A DNA stretch of 17,625 nucleotides from Gammaproteobacteria bacterium UBA6968 (GTDB taxonomy: Bacteria; Pseudomonadota; Gammaproteobacteria; Pseudomonadales; Azotimanducaceae): the NCBI GenBank assembly GCA_002450255.1, contig DJYW01000007.1, forward strand, positions 1 to 17,625. Reading direction: 5' to 3'. Positions within the stretch are counted from its first letter, which is position 1, and each line of letters starts with the position of its first letter. Shown piece after piece: positions 1 to 7,448 of this stretch. The position numbers were made by a program, and so were the translations under genes. The notes below the pieces were generated by a model that did not search any database, was not told the DNA's origin, and saw nothing but the letters and a program-made list of their open reading frames with translations.

Positions 1-30
1 GCCGGCGTCGTCTCTAAAGTCATCGAGTAA
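1..30 (+). CDS. tuf: Elongation factor Tu, C-terminal end (partial)
   Basis: Frame 1 reads AGVVSKVIE and then TAA. This matches the extreme C terminus of EF-Tu (E. coli ends GAGVVAKVLG). The gene runs off the left edge, so only nine residues are visible. EF-Tu carries aminoacyl-tRNA to the ribosome as a GTP complex. A tuf gene directly before rpsJ is the usual junction of the str and S10 clusters in proteobacteria, which supports the call despite the short match. A strong terminator follows, so S10 genes probably have their own promoter here. Confidence 0.85.
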   Translation, partial: AGVVSKVIE

Positions 31-34
31 AAGA

Positions 35-47
35 ACAGCGTAGCTGT
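35..47 (+). repeat. Small hairpin between tuf stop and terminator
   Basis: ACAGC (35-39) and GCTGT (43-47) form a 5-bp stem with a 3-nt loop just upstream of the main terminator. It may protect the 3' end or aid termination, but this is inference. Confidence 0.4.
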
Positions 48-51
48 GCTT

Positions 52-83
52 AAAAACGGGCGGCTCGGTCGCCCGTTTTTTTT
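52..83 (+). terminator. Intrinsic terminator after tuf
   Basis: CGGGCG (57-62) pairs with CGCCCG (70-75) across a 7-nt loop and is followed by eight T (76-83). The A-run 52-56 can pair with the T-run, so the element could also work on the minus strand. It lies 22 nt after the tuf stop codon. Confidence 0.9.
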
Positions 84-328
84 GATTACGCGTAAAGGTT
101 GCGTTGTTCACGCTCGCTTTGGCCGCCGTGTTCTGCTTGTGCGCAACAGGCGATGCAAAACTCCGAGGCCATGGCAAAGATCCGAGCTAGCCTTTTGAGA
201 AACACTGCGCCGGTATCCTGAGATCTCTTCGCGCCTCGAGTTGCCACTATTTTTTGTCACTCGCGATCAAAGCTACAAACGATCGCGCAAAATCTTACGA
301 ATTTAACGCTGCTATATAACGACGGCTG
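84..328. other. Non-coding spacer after tuf terminator
   Basis: I see no gene here. The possible reading frames are short, lack convincing start signals and resemble no protein I recognise. The only notable structure is a 7-bp inverted repeat, CGCGATC (262-268) and GATCGCG (281-287), lying upstream of the candidate promoter. No tRNA or rRNA gene is recognisable. Confidence 0.6.
262..287. repeat. Inverted repeat upstream of S10 promoter candidate
   Basis: CGCGATC (262-268) and GATCGCG (281-287) are perfect inverted copies separated by 12 nt. The repeat is centred about 55 bp upstream of the candidate -35 element. It could be an activator site or a hairpin, but nothing links it to a known regulator. 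Confidence 0.35.
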
Positions 329-357
329 TTGCCTGTATTTGCCGTAGTCTGTATAGT
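329..357 (+). promoter_or_regulatory. Candidate sigma-70 promoter for the S10 cluster
   Basis: TTGCCT (329-334, 4/6 to TTGACA) and TATAGT (352-357, 5/6 to TATAAT) are spaced by exactly 17 bp, with a TG next to the -10. Initiation near 363-365 would leave a leader of about 275 nt before rpsJ. The terminator after tuf makes a promoter between 84 and 640 necessary. Another AT-rich block at 312-320 has no matching -35 at good spacing. Confidence 0.45.
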
Positions 358-363
358 TCGCGT

Positions 364-639
364 CCCGCTTTGGAGAGGTGGGCCGAGCAAACTTGGTAAA
401 GACTTTTGGTAGTTCAGAAGCGAATCCAAGGAATTTTGTCGGTCCAAGTGCTTTGGAGAGAAGCCGACGCACCGGCTAGTCCTGCTTGTATCGACGGCGA
501 CAAAAAGTTGTTGATCGAAGAAGGCGGTCCATCTGAGGCCATTGCGGTAGAGTTCTTTAACAGGGCAGCGTTTGATGCGGTTTAGGGTAGCGATATCCGC
601 GCGTCATTCATGCATAAATCGGGTTTGTGGAGTCATTAG
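364..639 (+). promoter_or_regulatory. Long 5' leader of rpsJ (no gene seen)
   Basis: This stretch has no supported coding sequence. It contains an 11-nt direct repeat (GCTTTGGAGAG at 367-377 and 450-460) and a hairpin, AGCCG/CGGCT, around 461-475. ACTTGG (391-396) can pair with CCAAGT (444-449). The S10 leader of E. coli is bound by L4 for autoregulation, so a regulatory leader is expected here. However, I cannot recognise the L4 target, and no U-run attenuator is evident. The ribosome binding site GGAG (629-632) sits 7 nt before the GTG start of rpsJ. Confidence 0.4.
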
Positions 640-951
640 GTGCAAAACCAGCGCATTAGAATACGACTGAAGGCTTTTGATCATCGCCTTATTGACACTT
701 CTACACAGGAGATCGTCGACACAGCGAAGCGCACTGGCGCGCATGTCAAAGGTCCAATTCCGCTACCGACCCGAAAAGAACGATATACCATTTTGATTTC
801 ACCGCACGTTAATAAAGACGCTCGTGACCAATATGAGATTCGTACTCACAAGCGACTCCTGGACATATTAGAGCCCACTGAGAAGACAGTGGATGCGCTT
901 ATGAAGCTTGATCTTGCAGCTGGGGTCGAGGTGCAAATTAGTTTGAATTAA
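640..951 (+). CDS. rpsJ: 30S ribosomal protein S10
   Basis: This 103-residue protein matches the usual S10 length throughout, from [15 protein letters not shown] at the N terminus to VEVQISLN at the end. S10 binds the 3' domain of 16S rRNA in the head of the small subunit. In complex with NusB it also takes part in transcription antitermination. The start is GTG, placed by GGAG 7 nt upstream and by alignment to the family N terminus. It is the first gene of the cluster, behind a long leader. Unusually, it is separated from rplC by 440 nt rather than the short gap seen in relatives such as E. coli. Confidence 0.97.
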   Translation: MQNQRIRIRLKAFDHRLIDTSTQEIVDTAKRTGAHVKGPIPLPTRKERYTILISPHVNKDARDQYEIRTHKRLLDILEPTEKTVDALMKLDLAAGVEVQISLN

Positions 952-1391
952 ACGCCTCACTCTGAGATTGCAGCGTCGAAGGCGCGCCCAAGGCAGTCCC
1001 AGAGGGAGTCGCTTACGTAAAATCAGTAGCGAGTAAATCCCGAAGGAGGGTTACTGAAGAGGACCGTGCAGATTGAGTTGAAAGGCTTGATCCGAAGTTG
1101 GTAGAAGACACCCGAATAGCTGGGTACATACTGGTCCTTTCAGTACTAAAAGACTCCGATAGGGAGTCAGCGACAGGCGTCAGCCGAGTTCAGCCCATTC
1201 AATCGTTACGCGGTAACGGTGCAGAGGGGCGGGGATTCTGCACGCCATTGTTTGGTTGGCACACGGTGCCGAGTTGCGGGCGGCATAGCGGATTCGCGAC
1301 TCAAAGGAAAAGTACGCTAAAAGGCGGATAAAGAGCCGCCGGATGGTTAAAAGAATAGTTGAGTATTGGGACGTAAGTCAGGAATAGGCCC
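952..1391 (+). promoter_or_regulatory. Structured rpsJ-rplC spacer, candidate cis-regulatory RNA
   Basis: No protein is supported here. A 77-codon frame at 1098-1331 has no family resemblance and lies over the hairpins. Helices seen on the transcribed strand are as follows. H1: 1052-1065 with 1133-1145, 13 Watson-Crick pairs and one bulged G. H2: GACTCC (1152-1157) with GGAGTC (1163-1168). H3: CGTTAC (1204-1209) with GTAACG (1213-1218), a 3-nt loop, extendable to 1202-1220. H4: GTGCAGA (1219-1225) with TCTGCAC (1237-1243), with a G-rich loop. H5: GGCAC (1258-1262) with GTGCC (1266-1270). H6: 1271-1278 with 1295-1302, eight pairs including one wobble. H7: GGCGG (1323-1327) with CCGCC (1336-1340). 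I match it to no RNA family I know: it lacks RNase P, tmRNA and group II domain V signatures. No U-run follows H7, so it is not a plain terminator. It could be an autoregulatory element for rplC and downstream genes, or the remnant of an inserted element. Confidence 0.4.
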
Positions 1392-2045
1392 ATGATGATT
1401 GGACTGGTTGGAAGAAAAAGCGGTATGACGCGCATCTTTAACGAAGATGGCGTATCGGTTCCCGTGACGGTCATTGAGGCCGAACCAAACCGCATAACGC
1501 AAATAAAGACTGATGAAACTGACGGGTATGCTGCGGTCCAAGTGACAACCGGCGAGCGTCGCCGTAGTCGAGTCACCCGACCGATGGCAGGACACTTTGC
1601 GAAGGCAAATGCGGGAACGGGCCGCGGTTTGTGGGAGTTTCGTTCGGATGCGGTGAGTGAACTGGAAGTCGGCGCGAATCTAACCGTCGATCAGTTTGTA
1701 GCGGGTCAAAAAGTCGACGTGCAAGGCGTGTCAAAGGGCAAAGGTTACGCGGGAACGATAAAACGTTGGAATTTCCGTGGTCAGGACAACACTCACGGTA
1801 ATTCAATTTCTCACCGTGCTCCCGGCTCAATCGGGCAGTGCCAAACCCCTGGCCGAGTTTTTAAGGGTAAGAAGATGAGTGGCCACATGGGTAGCGTTAA
1901 AACCACCACTCAAAACCTTGAAATCGTGCAAGTGGATGCCGAGCGTAATCTGATCATGATCAAAGGCGCTGTGCCTGGGGCCGCAGGAGGGGATGTTTGC
2001 ATTCGCCCTGCCGTTAAAACCCGAGCGACGACGGGAGAAGGTTAA
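1392..2045 (+). CDS. rplC: 50S ribosomal protein L3
   Basis: The 217 residues match L3 end to end ([15 protein letters not shown] at the start, GHFAKA near 67, RWNFRGQD near 125). The long arm that reaches toward the peptidyl transferase centre is present as [20 protein letters not shown], residues 145-164. Gln151 corresponds to the glutamine that PrmB methylates in E. coli L3 (known of the family). Two ATGs lie in tandem (1392, 1395). AGGA at 1380-1383 is 8 nt from the first, so I chose 1392. The TAA stop shares one base with the rplD ATG (TAATG), implying translational coupling. L3 helps nucleate 50S assembly with L24. Confidence 0.97.
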   Translation: MMIGLVGRKSGMTRIFNEDGVSVPVTVIEAEPNRITQIKTDETDGYAAVQVTTGERRRSRVTRPMAGHFAKANAGTGRGLWEFRSDAVSELEVGANLTVDQFVAGQKVDVQGVSKGKGYAGTIKRWNFRGQDNTHGNSISHRAPGSIGQCQTPGRVFKGKKMSGHMGSVKTTTQNLEIVQVDAERNLIMIKGAVPGAAGGDVCIRPAVKTRATTGEG

Positions 2046-2650
2046 TGAATCTAAATCTCGCCTCCAGTGATACAAGTATCGAAGTGGCTGAAAGCACCTT
2101 CGGGCGCGAATTTAATGAAGCGTTAGTTCACCAGGTCGTTGTGGCTTATATGGCCGGAGCACGTCAGGGATCGAAAGCGCAGAAAAATCGTTCTGCTGTC
2201 AGCGGTGGAGGCAAGAAGCCTTGGCGCCAGAAAGGGACAGGTCGAGCCCGTGCAGGTACCACCAGATCGCCAATTTGGCGTTCTGGAGGCGTTACCTTTG
2301 CTGCGCAACCTCGCGATCACTCGGTAAAAGTGAACCGCAAAATGTATCGCGGTGCATTGCGCTGCATTCTGTCTGAGTTGGTGCGTCAGGACCGGCTTAT
2401 CGTCGTTGAGTCATTCGCTGTTGAGGAGCCGCGCACTAAGCTACTTTGCGAGCAACTCAAAGGGTACGACTTGAAAAGCGCCTTGATCGTTACCGATAAC
2501 GTAGACCAAAACCTCTACCTTTCCTCGCGTAACCTGAAATTTGTTGAAGTGCGCGACGTTGAGGGAGTGGATCCGGTGAGTCTTATCAGCTTTGAAAAGG
2601 TTGTGGTGACGGTAACCGCGCTGAAGCAGCTTGAGGAGTCTCTACAATGA
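2045..2650 (+). CDS. rplD: 50S ribosomal protein L4
   Basis: This 201-residue protein has the globular L4 fold. Its extended loop, about residues 43-96, carries the conserved [18 protein letters not shown] stretch that lines the peptide exit tunnel. In E. coli L4 also represses the S10 operon by acting on transcription and translation of the leader and stimulates RNase E control, so it is the likely regulator of this cluster. The ATG overlaps the rplC stop by one base, and the last four bases (ATGA) contain the rplW start, so three genes are coupled. No unusual residues were noted. Confidence 0.97.
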   Translation: MNLNLASSDTSIEVAESTFGREFNEALVHQVVVAYMAGARQGSKAQKNRSAVSGGGKKPWRQKGTGRARAGTTRSPIWRSGGVTFAAQPRDHSVKVNRKMYRGALRCILSELVRQDRLIVVESFAVEEPRTKLLCEQLKGYDLKSALIVTDNVDQNLYLSSRNLKFVEVRDVEGVDPVSLISFEKVVVTVTALKQLEESLQ

Positions 2651-2943
2651 AAGTTGACCGTTTATATACCGTCCTGAGAGAGCCGCACATCTCAGAGAAA
2701 GTTTCAGTACTAGGCGATCTGGCCAACCAGTACGCCTTCAAGGTTGCCGTAGATGCAACCAAAGCCGAGATAAGAGAAGCGGTAGAGACCTTGTTCAAAG
2801 TATCCGTCAACAAAGTCACTACGGCGAATGTGAAAGGCAAGGTCAAACGCAACGCACGCGGCGTGACCCGTAAAAAGAATTGGAAAAAGGCATACGTAAC
2901 GGTCGCAGCGGGCCAAGAACTCGACTACATCGTAGCGGAATAA
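2647..2943 (+). CDS. rplW: 50S ribosomal protein L23
   Basis: The 98 residues fit the L23 family from the [16 protein letters not shown] terminus to the [13 protein letters not shown] terminus. L23 sits at the polypeptide exit tunnel and docks trigger factor and the signal recognition particle. Glu17, in HISEK, corresponds to the E. coli docking glutamate Glu18. The gene overlaps rplD by four bases and ends 12 bp before rplB. Confidence 0.97.
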   Translation: MKVDRLYTVLREPHISEKVSVLGDLANQYAFKVAVDATKAEIREAVETLFKVSVNKVTTANVKGKVKRNARGVTRKKNWKKAYVTVAAGQELDYIVAE

Positions 2944-2955
2944 GGGATTAGGTAG

Positions 2956-3783
2956 ATGGCGGTTGTAAAAGCAAAACCAACCTCGGCAGGACGCCGATTC
3001 CTCGTCAAGGTTGTCGATAGTAGCTTACATAAGGGCGCGCCTTACAAAGGGTTAATCAGTGCCCAGAGTAAGACTGGCGGCCGTAATAATGCTGGTCGAA
3101 TCACTACGCGTCATCGCGGTGGTGGCCATAAACAGCATTACCGAATGATCGATTGGCGCCGCAACAAAGATGGTATTCCTGCCGTTGTGGAGCGTCTCGA
3201 GTACGATCCGAATCGAACCGCGCACATCGCACTCTTGAAGTACATTGATGGCGAGCGTCGCTACATCATCGCACCGAAGGGCGTGCAAGCTGGCGACGAA
3301 TTGATGAGCGGCTCAACAGCGCCTATTCGCGCCGGGAATTCGATGGCGCTTCGTAATGTCCCAGTGGGTAGCGTGATTCATTGCGTGGAATTAAAGCCAG
3401 GAAAAGGCGCGCAAATCGTGCGAAGCGCTGGTGGTTCATGCCAGCTAGTTGCTCGCGAAGGTACCTATGCGACCTTGCGTCTTCGCTCCGGCGAGATGCG
3501 CCGTGTTTTAAGCGAATGTCGCGCGACGTTGGGGGAAGTGGGTAACGCAGAACACAGTTTGCGCTCCCTCGGTAAAGCGGGCGCAACACGTTGGCGCGGA
3601 CGTCGCCCAACTGTACGCGGCGTAGCAATGAACCCAGTTGATCACCCGCATGGTGGTGGTGAAGGAAAAACGTCAGGTGGACGCCATCCTGTAACCCCGT
3701 GGGGCGTACCAACGAAAGGTTACAAGACTCGTAAGAACAAGCGTACCGATGGACTCATCGTACGTCGCCGCGGTAAGCGGTAA
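2956..3783 (+). CDS. rplB: 50S ribosomal protein L2
   Basis: This 275-residue protein covers the full L2 length. It has an OB-like N-terminal domain ([11 protein letters not shown], 53-63), an SH3-like middle domain, and the C-terminal [12 protein letters not shown] motif at 226-237. His230 matches the conserved histidine (E. coli His229) close to the peptidyl transferase centre. L2 is needed for subunit association and tRNA binding. It starts with ATG 12 bp after rplW in the expected S10-cluster position. The insert KTSGGRH at 238-244 differs slightly from the E. coli sequence but remains in the normal range. Confidence 0.98.
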   Translation: MAVVKAKPTSAGRRFLVKVVDSSLHKGAPYKGLISAQSKTGGRNNAGRITTRHRGGGHKQHYRMIDWRRNKDGIPAVVERLEYDPNRTAHIALLKYIDGERRYIIAPKGVQAGDELMSGSTAPIRAGNSMALRNVPVGSVIHCVELKPGKGAQIVRSAGGSCQLVAREGTYATLRLRSGEMRRVLSECRATLGEVGNAEHSLRSLGKAGATRWRGRRPTVRGVAMNPVDHPHGGGEGKTSGGRHPVTPWGVPTKGYKTRKNKRTDGLIVRRRGKR

Positions 3784-3806
3784 CCGGTAACGACGGAGAA
3801 AACTCA

Positions 3807-4082
3807 GTGCCTAGATCACTCTATAAAGGACCGTTTGTTGACCTTCACTTGCTCAGGAAAGTAGAGAAGGCGGTAGAAAACAATGAGCGTCGTCCGATTA
3901 AAACTTGGTCGCGCAGATCCATGGTTCTACCTGAAATGGTGGGCCTAACGATCTCTGTTTATAACGGGCGCCAGCACGTGCCTGTAGTAATAAATGAAGA
4001 CATGGTTGGGCATAAGTTGGGAGAGTTTTCCCCAACGCGAACTTATCGTGGTCATGCAGCGGACAAGAAAGCCAAGCGTTAG
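3807..4082 (+). CDS. rpsS: 30S ribosomal protein S19
   Basis: This 91-residue protein is a clear S19 ([11 protein letters not shown] at the N terminus, [22 protein letters not shown] near the end). S19 forms a complex with S13 in the head of the 30S subunit and contacts the A- and P-site region. The start codon is GTG, with GGAG at 3795-3798, 8 nt upstream. The N terminus produced by that GTG matches the family exactly. Confidence 0.97.
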   Translation: MPRSLYKGPFVDLHLLRKVEKAVENNERRPIKTWSRRSMVLPEMVGLTISVYNGRQHVPVVINEDMVGHKLGEFSPTRTYRGHAADKKAKR

Positions 4083-4105
4083 GCCTAACTAGGTAGAGGT
4101 TGAAA

Positions 4106-4438
4106 ATGGAAGTCAGTGCAATCGCAAAACGATTAAGAATTTCTGCCCAAAAGGCGCGGCTAGTGGCTGACCAAGTGCGCGGTAAGCCGGTATCGGATGC
4201 GTTGGACATCCTTAATTTCAGCACAAAGAAAGGTGCGGTACTGGTCCGTAAGACAGTTGAGTCTGCGATCGCTAATGCTGAACACAACGAAGGCGCTGAC
4301 GTTGACGATCTGAAGATTTCTGAGATCTACGTTAACGAAGGGATGACCATGAAGCGTATCCGGCCACGGGCGAAGGGTCGCGCCGACAGAATATTAAAGC
4401 GCAGTTGCCACATAACGGTAACTGTTTCAGACAGCTAA
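4106..4438 (+). CDS. rplV: 50S ribosomal protein L22
   Basis: The ATG at 4106 gives 110 residues, equal to the E. coli length. A TTG at 4100 would add two residues but sits against the AGAGG ribosome binding site (4095-4099), so I rejected it. The core [15 protein letters not shown] (13-27) is the L22 signature. The loop [12 protein letters not shown] (82-93) is the beta-hairpin that lines the exit tunnel and is a known site of macrolide-resistance changes in other bacteria. I see no deletion there. Confidence 0.96.
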   Translation: MEVSAIAKRLRISAQKARLVADQVRGKPVSDALDILNFSTKKGAVLVRKTVESAIANAEHNEGADVDDLKISEIYVNEGMTMKRIRPRAKGRADRILKRSCHITVTVSDS

Positions 4439-4450
4439 TCAGAGAACACT

Positions 4451-5113
4451 ATGGGTCAAAAAGTACATCCAATAGGCATTCGGCTTGGCATTGTTAAAGA
4501 CCACACTTCGGTTTGGTTTGCTGACAAGAAGAATTATTCGAACTACCTGCTCAACGATTTGCAGGTGCGCGATTATTTGCGTCGTCGTTTAGCTGATGCT
4601 TCGGTTAGCCGTATTGATATTCATCGACCTGCGCAAACCGCACGGATCACTATTCACACAGCCCGGCCAGGTATTGTGATTGGCAAGAAAGGTGAAGATG
4701 TGGAGCGGCTGCGCACCGATCTATCGAAGATGATGGGTGTGCCTGTTCATGTAAATATTGAAGAAATCCGCAAGCCGGAATTGGATGCGGTTTTGGTCGC
4801 ACAAAACGTGGCGCAACAGCTTGAGCGACGCGTTCAGTTCCGTCGCGCGATGCGTCGAGTTATTCAGAACGCAATGCGTCTTGGCGCAGAAGGAATCAAA
4901 GTTCGAGTTGCCGGCAGACTGGGCGGCGCCGAAATAGCGCGCTCTGAGGTTTACCATGAAGGCCGCGTACCACTGCACACGTTGCGTGCTGACATCGATT
5001 ACGCGACATGGGAAGCAGAAACAACTTACGGGATCCTGGGCATTAAGGTATGGATCTTTAAAGGGGAAATCATTGGTCCAAAGACGGCAGAGCCTGCGGC
5101 TCAAACCGCCTAA
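4451..5113 (+). CDS. rpsC: 30S ribosomal protein S3
   Basis: The 220 residues begin [14 protein letters not shown], as in all S3 proteins. The KH type II RNA-binding domain shows its GxxG loop in VIGKKGED (76-83). The C-terminal domain carries the [15 protein letters not shown] motif, and the short tail [12 protein letters not shown] is Ala-rich. S3 lines the mRNA entry channel with S4 and S5 and contributes helicase activity. It is 12 bp after rplV and 22 bp before rplP. Confidence 0.97.
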   Translation: MGQKVHPIGIRLGIVKDHTSVWFADKKNYSNYLLNDLQVRDYLRRRLADASVSRIDIHRPAQTARITIHTARPGIVIGKKGEDVERLRTDLSKMMGVPVHVNIEEIRKPELDAVLVAQNVAQQLERRVQFRRAMRRVIQNAMRLGAEGIKVRVAGRLGGAEIARSEVYHEGRVPLHTLRADIDYATWEAETTYGILGIKVWIFKGEIIGPKTAEPAAQTA

Positions 5114-5135
5114 AGTGAGTAATTGGGTATAAACA

Positions 5136-5549
5136 ATGTTGCAGCCTAAAAGAACAAAATTCCGAAAGCAGCATAAAGGGCGCAATCGCGGTCTTGCGCT
5201 GCGCGGAAGCCGAGTGAGCTTTGGTGAGTACGGCCTTAAAGCGGTCGACCGCGGGCGGATGACGGCAAGACAAATCGAATCTGGCCGCCGTGCTATGACA
5301 CGACGCATTCGCCGCGGAGGAAAAATTTGGATCCGGGTTTTCCCGGACAAGCCGATTACGAAAAAGCCTCTGGAAGTTCGTCAGGGTAAAGGTAAAGGAA
5401 GCGTCGAGTATTGGGTCGCTTTGGTTCAGCCGGGTCGCGTGTTGTACGAGATGCAGGGTGTGTCGGAAGAAGTTGCGCGTGAAGCCCTGACGCTCGCTGC
5501 GGCTAAGCTGCCCTTTAAAACAGTGTTTGTTAAACGCTCGGCGATGTAG
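5136..5549 (+). CDS. rplP: 50S ribosomal protein L16
   Basis: This 137-residue protein matches L16 throughout ([19 protein letters not shown] at the start, [20 protein letters not shown] in the middle). L16 binds 23S rRNA near the A site and helps position aminoacyl-tRNA. Arg82 in EVRQGKGKG corresponds to E. coli Arg81, the residue hydroxylated by RoxA/YcfD. The ribosome binding site is weak, with no clear GGAG before the ATG, so coupling to rpsC is likely. The final TAG shares a base with a GTG of the rpmC frame. Confidence 0.97.
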   Translation: MLQPKRTKFRKQHKGRNRGLALRGSRVSFGEYGLKAVDRGRMTARQIESGRRAMTRRIRRGGKIWIRVFPDKPITKKPLEVRQGKGKGSVEYWVALVQPGRVLYEMQGVSEEVAREALTLAAAKLPFKTVFVKRSAM

Positions 5550-5560
5550 TGGAAGCAAAA

Positions 5561-5752
5561 ATGAAAGCGCAAGAGTTAAGAGAAAAGAATATCGATGAGC
5601 TGCAGGCCGAAGCAGAGCGCCTGTATCGCGAGCATTTCGTATTGCGTATGCAGTCTGCGAGTGGGCAGCTAGGCCAATCGCATCTGCTTAAAGCAGCGCG
5701 TCGCGACATCGCTCGGGTAAAGACCATCATCAAGGAGAAACATGATGGATGA
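5561..5752 (+). CDS. rpmC: 50S ribosomal protein L29
   Basis: The ATG at 5561 gives 63 residues, the same length as E. coli L29, with the matching start [14 protein letters not shown] and the core [20 protein letters not shown] at 5549 overlapping the rplP stop would add four residues, but the GGAAG at about 5551-5555 fits the ATG better. L29 is a two-helix protein near the exit tunnel that helps L23 with trigger factor. The gene overlaps rpsQ by eight bases. Confidence 0.95.
   Translation: MKAQELREKNIDELQAEAERLYREHFVLRMQSASGQLGQSHLLKAARRDIARVKTIIKEKHDG
5734..5737 (+). promoter_or_regulatory. Ribosome binding site deciding the rpsQ start
   Basis: GGAG (5734-5737) is 4 nt from the first of two tandem ATGs (5742) and 7 nt from the second (5745). 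The second has the better spacing. The difference is one methionine. Confidence 0.6.
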
Positions 5753-6029
5753 AGTAGCGCAACAGCAAGCAGCTCACTCGAACCCCAGAACCGTTGCAGG
5801 GGTTGTCGTTAGTGACAGCATGGCGAAAACCATTACGGTGAAAGTTGAGCGTCGAGTGAAGCATCCGGTATACGGAAAATTTATGCGGAAATCCAGCAAG
5901 CTTCACGCCCACGACGAAGGCAATGAATGTCGCGTAGGCGACACGGTTACAGTGGTTGAGTGCCGTCCGCTTTCAAAAACCAAGACTTGGAAGCTGCAAA
6001 GCATAGATGAACGAGCGACAGGAGTTTAG
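5745..6029 (+). CDS. rpsQ: 30S ribosomal protein S17
   Basis: This is an OB-fold S17, recognised by [43 protein letters not shown] and [13 protein letters not shown]. The start at 5745 gives 94 residues (95 if 5742 is used). That is about 10 longer than E. coli S17, owing to a polar Gln/Ala-rich N-terminal extension ([13 protein letters not shown]). The start overlaps the rpmC stop, suggesting coupling. S17 binds the 5' domain of 16S rRNA and is an early assembly protein. Confidence 0.95.
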   Translation: MDEVAQQQAAHSNPRTVAGVVVSDSMAKTITVKVERRVKHPVYGKFMRKSSKLHAHDEGNECRVGDTVTVVECRPLSKTKTWKLQSIDERATGV

Positions 6030-6035
6030 AGGCTC

Positions 6036-6404
6036 ATGATTCAAACAGAAACTATGCTTGAGATTGCTGATAACAGCGGTGCGCGTCGTGTGCAGTGCAT
6101 CAAAGTGCTTGGTGGAAGCCACCGCCGTTATGCCGGCATCGGCGACATCATCAAGGTGACGGTAAAAGAGGCGATACCTCGAGGCAGAGTCCGTAAGGGG
6201 CAAGTGATGAATGCTGTGGTTGTTCGGACACGTAAAGGTGTGCGCCGCCCAGACGGGTCGTTGATCAAATTTGATCAAAACGCAGCTGTTTTGCTCAACC
6301 AACAAAATCAACCTGTTGGAACACGCATCTTCGGGCCTGTTACGCGGGAGTTAAGAAGCGAAAATTTCATGCGAATCGTTTCATTAGCGCCAGAGGTGCT
6401 TTAG
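6036..6404 (+). CDS. rplN: 50S ribosomal protein L14
   Basis: The 122 residues match L14 from [27 protein letters not shown] to the C-terminal FGPVTRELR and [10 protein letters not shown]14 lies at the subunit interface, forms part of bridge B8 and contacts L19. It begins 6 bp after rpsQ and opens what is the spc cluster in E. coli. No separate promoter is visible in that gap. It is followed by an enlarged 160-nt spacer before rplX, whereas these genes are normally almost adjacent. Confidence 0.97.
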   Translation: MIQTETMLEIADNSGARRVQCIKVLGGSHRRYAGIGDIIKVTVKEAIPRGRVRKGQVMNAVVVRTRKGVRRPDGSLIKFDQNAAVLLNQQNQPVGTRIFGPVTRELRSENFMRIVSLAPEVL

Positions 6405-6564
6405 ACGATAAGCCTAGCAGGGGCTTCGCTACGCGGACCTATTTAGGCAGTAATACATGACCTGAAATGGTGCAATGAAGAAGCAGCTCGACCAAAAATA
6501 TTTAGATAGAAGCAGTTAGAAAAGAAACGATTAAAGAGATAGGAAACCTAAACAGAGACAGCCC
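6405..6564 (+). other. Enlarged rplN-rplX spacer with hairpin
   Basis: This 160-nt spacer has no coding frame. GCCTA (6412-6416) pairs with TAGGC (6444-6448), and AGG (6419-6421) with CCT (6438-6440) across a small internal loop. The second half is A-rich (6485-6560), with no strong ribosome binding site before rplX; AGAGAC at 6554-6559 is the nearest purine block. No promoter with acceptable -35/-10 spacing was found. Confidence 0.45.
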
Positions 6565-6894
6565 ATGACTGTGCAGCAAAAGTCAAAATTAAAAAAGAAC
6601 GATGAAGTCATCGTCACCTCCGGACGCGATAAAGGCCGACGTGGGGAGATTATCCGCGTCATGAACGACGGCCGTTTAATGGTTGCCGGCGTCAATATGG
6701 TGAAAAAACACAAGCGGCCTAACCCAAATGTTGGGGATCAGGGCGGAATTATTGATCAAGAGGCGCCGATCCAAGCTTCGAACGTGGCGATTTGGAATCA
6801 TGAGAGCGAGCGCGCCGACAAGATAGGTTTGCGTATAGAAGACGGTAAGAAAACCCGCTTTTTTAAATCTAACGGTAAAGAGATTGATAGCTAG
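6565..6894 (+). CDS. rplX: 50S ribosomal protein L24
   Basis: This 109-residue protein has the KOW motif in [20 protein letters not shown] (residues 9-28), then [10 protein letters not shown] and [19 protein letters not shown], typical of L24. It initiates 50S assembly by binding the 5' end of 23S rRNA. The ATG follows a weak ribosome binding site after a 160-nt spacer, so its translation may be controlled independently of rplN. It ends 2 bp before rplE. Confidence 0.96.
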   Translation: MTVQQKSKLKKNDEVIVTSGRDKGRRGEIIRVMNDGRLMVAGVNMVKKHKRPNPNVGDQGGIIDQEAPIQASNVAIWNHESERADKIGLRIEDGKKTRFFKSNGKEIDS

Positions 6895-6896
6895 TC

Positions 6897-7436
6897 ATGG
6901 CAAATTTATACCAAACATATACAGACACCATTAAGCCTGAGTTGCAAAAAGATTTAGGTATTGAGAATCCGATGGAAGTGCCGCGGATTACGAAGATCAC
7001 CTTAAACATGGGCGTCGGAGAAGCGATAGCCGACCGTAAGGTGATGGACAGTGCACTGACCGACATGACAGCGATTTCCGGTCAGCAACCGGTGGTCTGC
7101 TTAGCACGTCGTTCTGAAGCCGGCTTCAAGATACGCGAAGGGTATCCGATCGGTTGCAAGGTCACTTTGCGGCGGCAGCGGATGTATGACTTTATTGAGC
7201 GTTTGGTAGGCATCGCGATTCCTCGAATCCGTGACTTCCGAGGCCTGAATCCGAAGGCGTTTGATGGCCGCGGTAATTTCAGCATGGGCTTAACCGAACA
7301 AATCGTTTTCGCTGAAATCGACTATGACAAGATCGACAAAATACGCGGCCTTGATATTTGTATTACGACATCGGCACAAACTAACGAATCGGCGCTTGCA
7401 TTGCTCAAAGCATTCAAGTTTCCGTTCCGTACATAG
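6897..7436 (+). CDS. rplE: 50S ribosomal protein L5
   Basis: The 179 residues equal the E. coli length. The family motifs are [18 protein letters not shown] near the start, [17 protein letters not shown] in the middle, and [18 protein letters not shown] and [17 protein letters not shown] in the C-terminal half. L5 brings 5S rRNA into the 50S subunit and contacts P-site tRNA. It is two bases after rplX with no good ribosome binding site of its own, implying coupling. In E. coli the S8 repressor site of the spc operon lies at this junction. I could not confirm the S8 target here. Confidence 0.97.
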   Translation: MANLYQTYTDTIKPELQKDLGIENPMEVPRITKITLNMGVGEAIADRKVMDSALTDMTAISGQQPVVCLARRSEAGFKIREGYPIGCKVTLRRQRMYDFIERLVGIAIPRIRDFRGLNPKAFDGRGNFSMGLTEQIVFAEIDYDKIDKIRGLDICITTSAQTNESALALLKAFKFPFRT

Positions 7437-7448
7437 GAGAGTCTCGCG

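Noticed and set aside
371..460. tRNA-Ser-like opening: GGAGAG followed by GGCCGAG at 371-386
   Set aside because: No matching CTCTCC acceptor strand, anticodon arm or complete T-arm follows, so it cannot fold as a tRNA.
257..472. 71-codon minus-strand frame in the tuf-rpsJ region
   Set aside because: No family resemblance and no ribosome binding site; its composition looks random.
1052..1145. Resemblance of the H1 strand to the 23S sarcin-ricin sequence (AGTACGAGAGGACC)
   Set aside because: Only about 10 bases are shared, with a different loop core (TGAA versus GAGA), and the flanks do not match 23S rRNA. The match is likely chance.
1098..1331. 77-codon frame in the rpsJ-rplC spacer
   Set aside because: It starts with TTG without a ribosome binding site, resembles no family, and lies over the helices H1-H7, which explain the sequence better.
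952..1391. Group II intron, RNase P RNA or tmRNA in the rpsJ-rplC spacer
   Set aside because: No domain V hairpin, no reverse transcriptase, and none of the conserved RNase P or tmRNA segments are present.
3323..3712. Long minus-strand frames inside ribosomal protein genes (also 4721-5350, 5070-5558, 13909-14349)
   Set aside because: They are antisense shadows of highly conserved + strand genes and match no protein.
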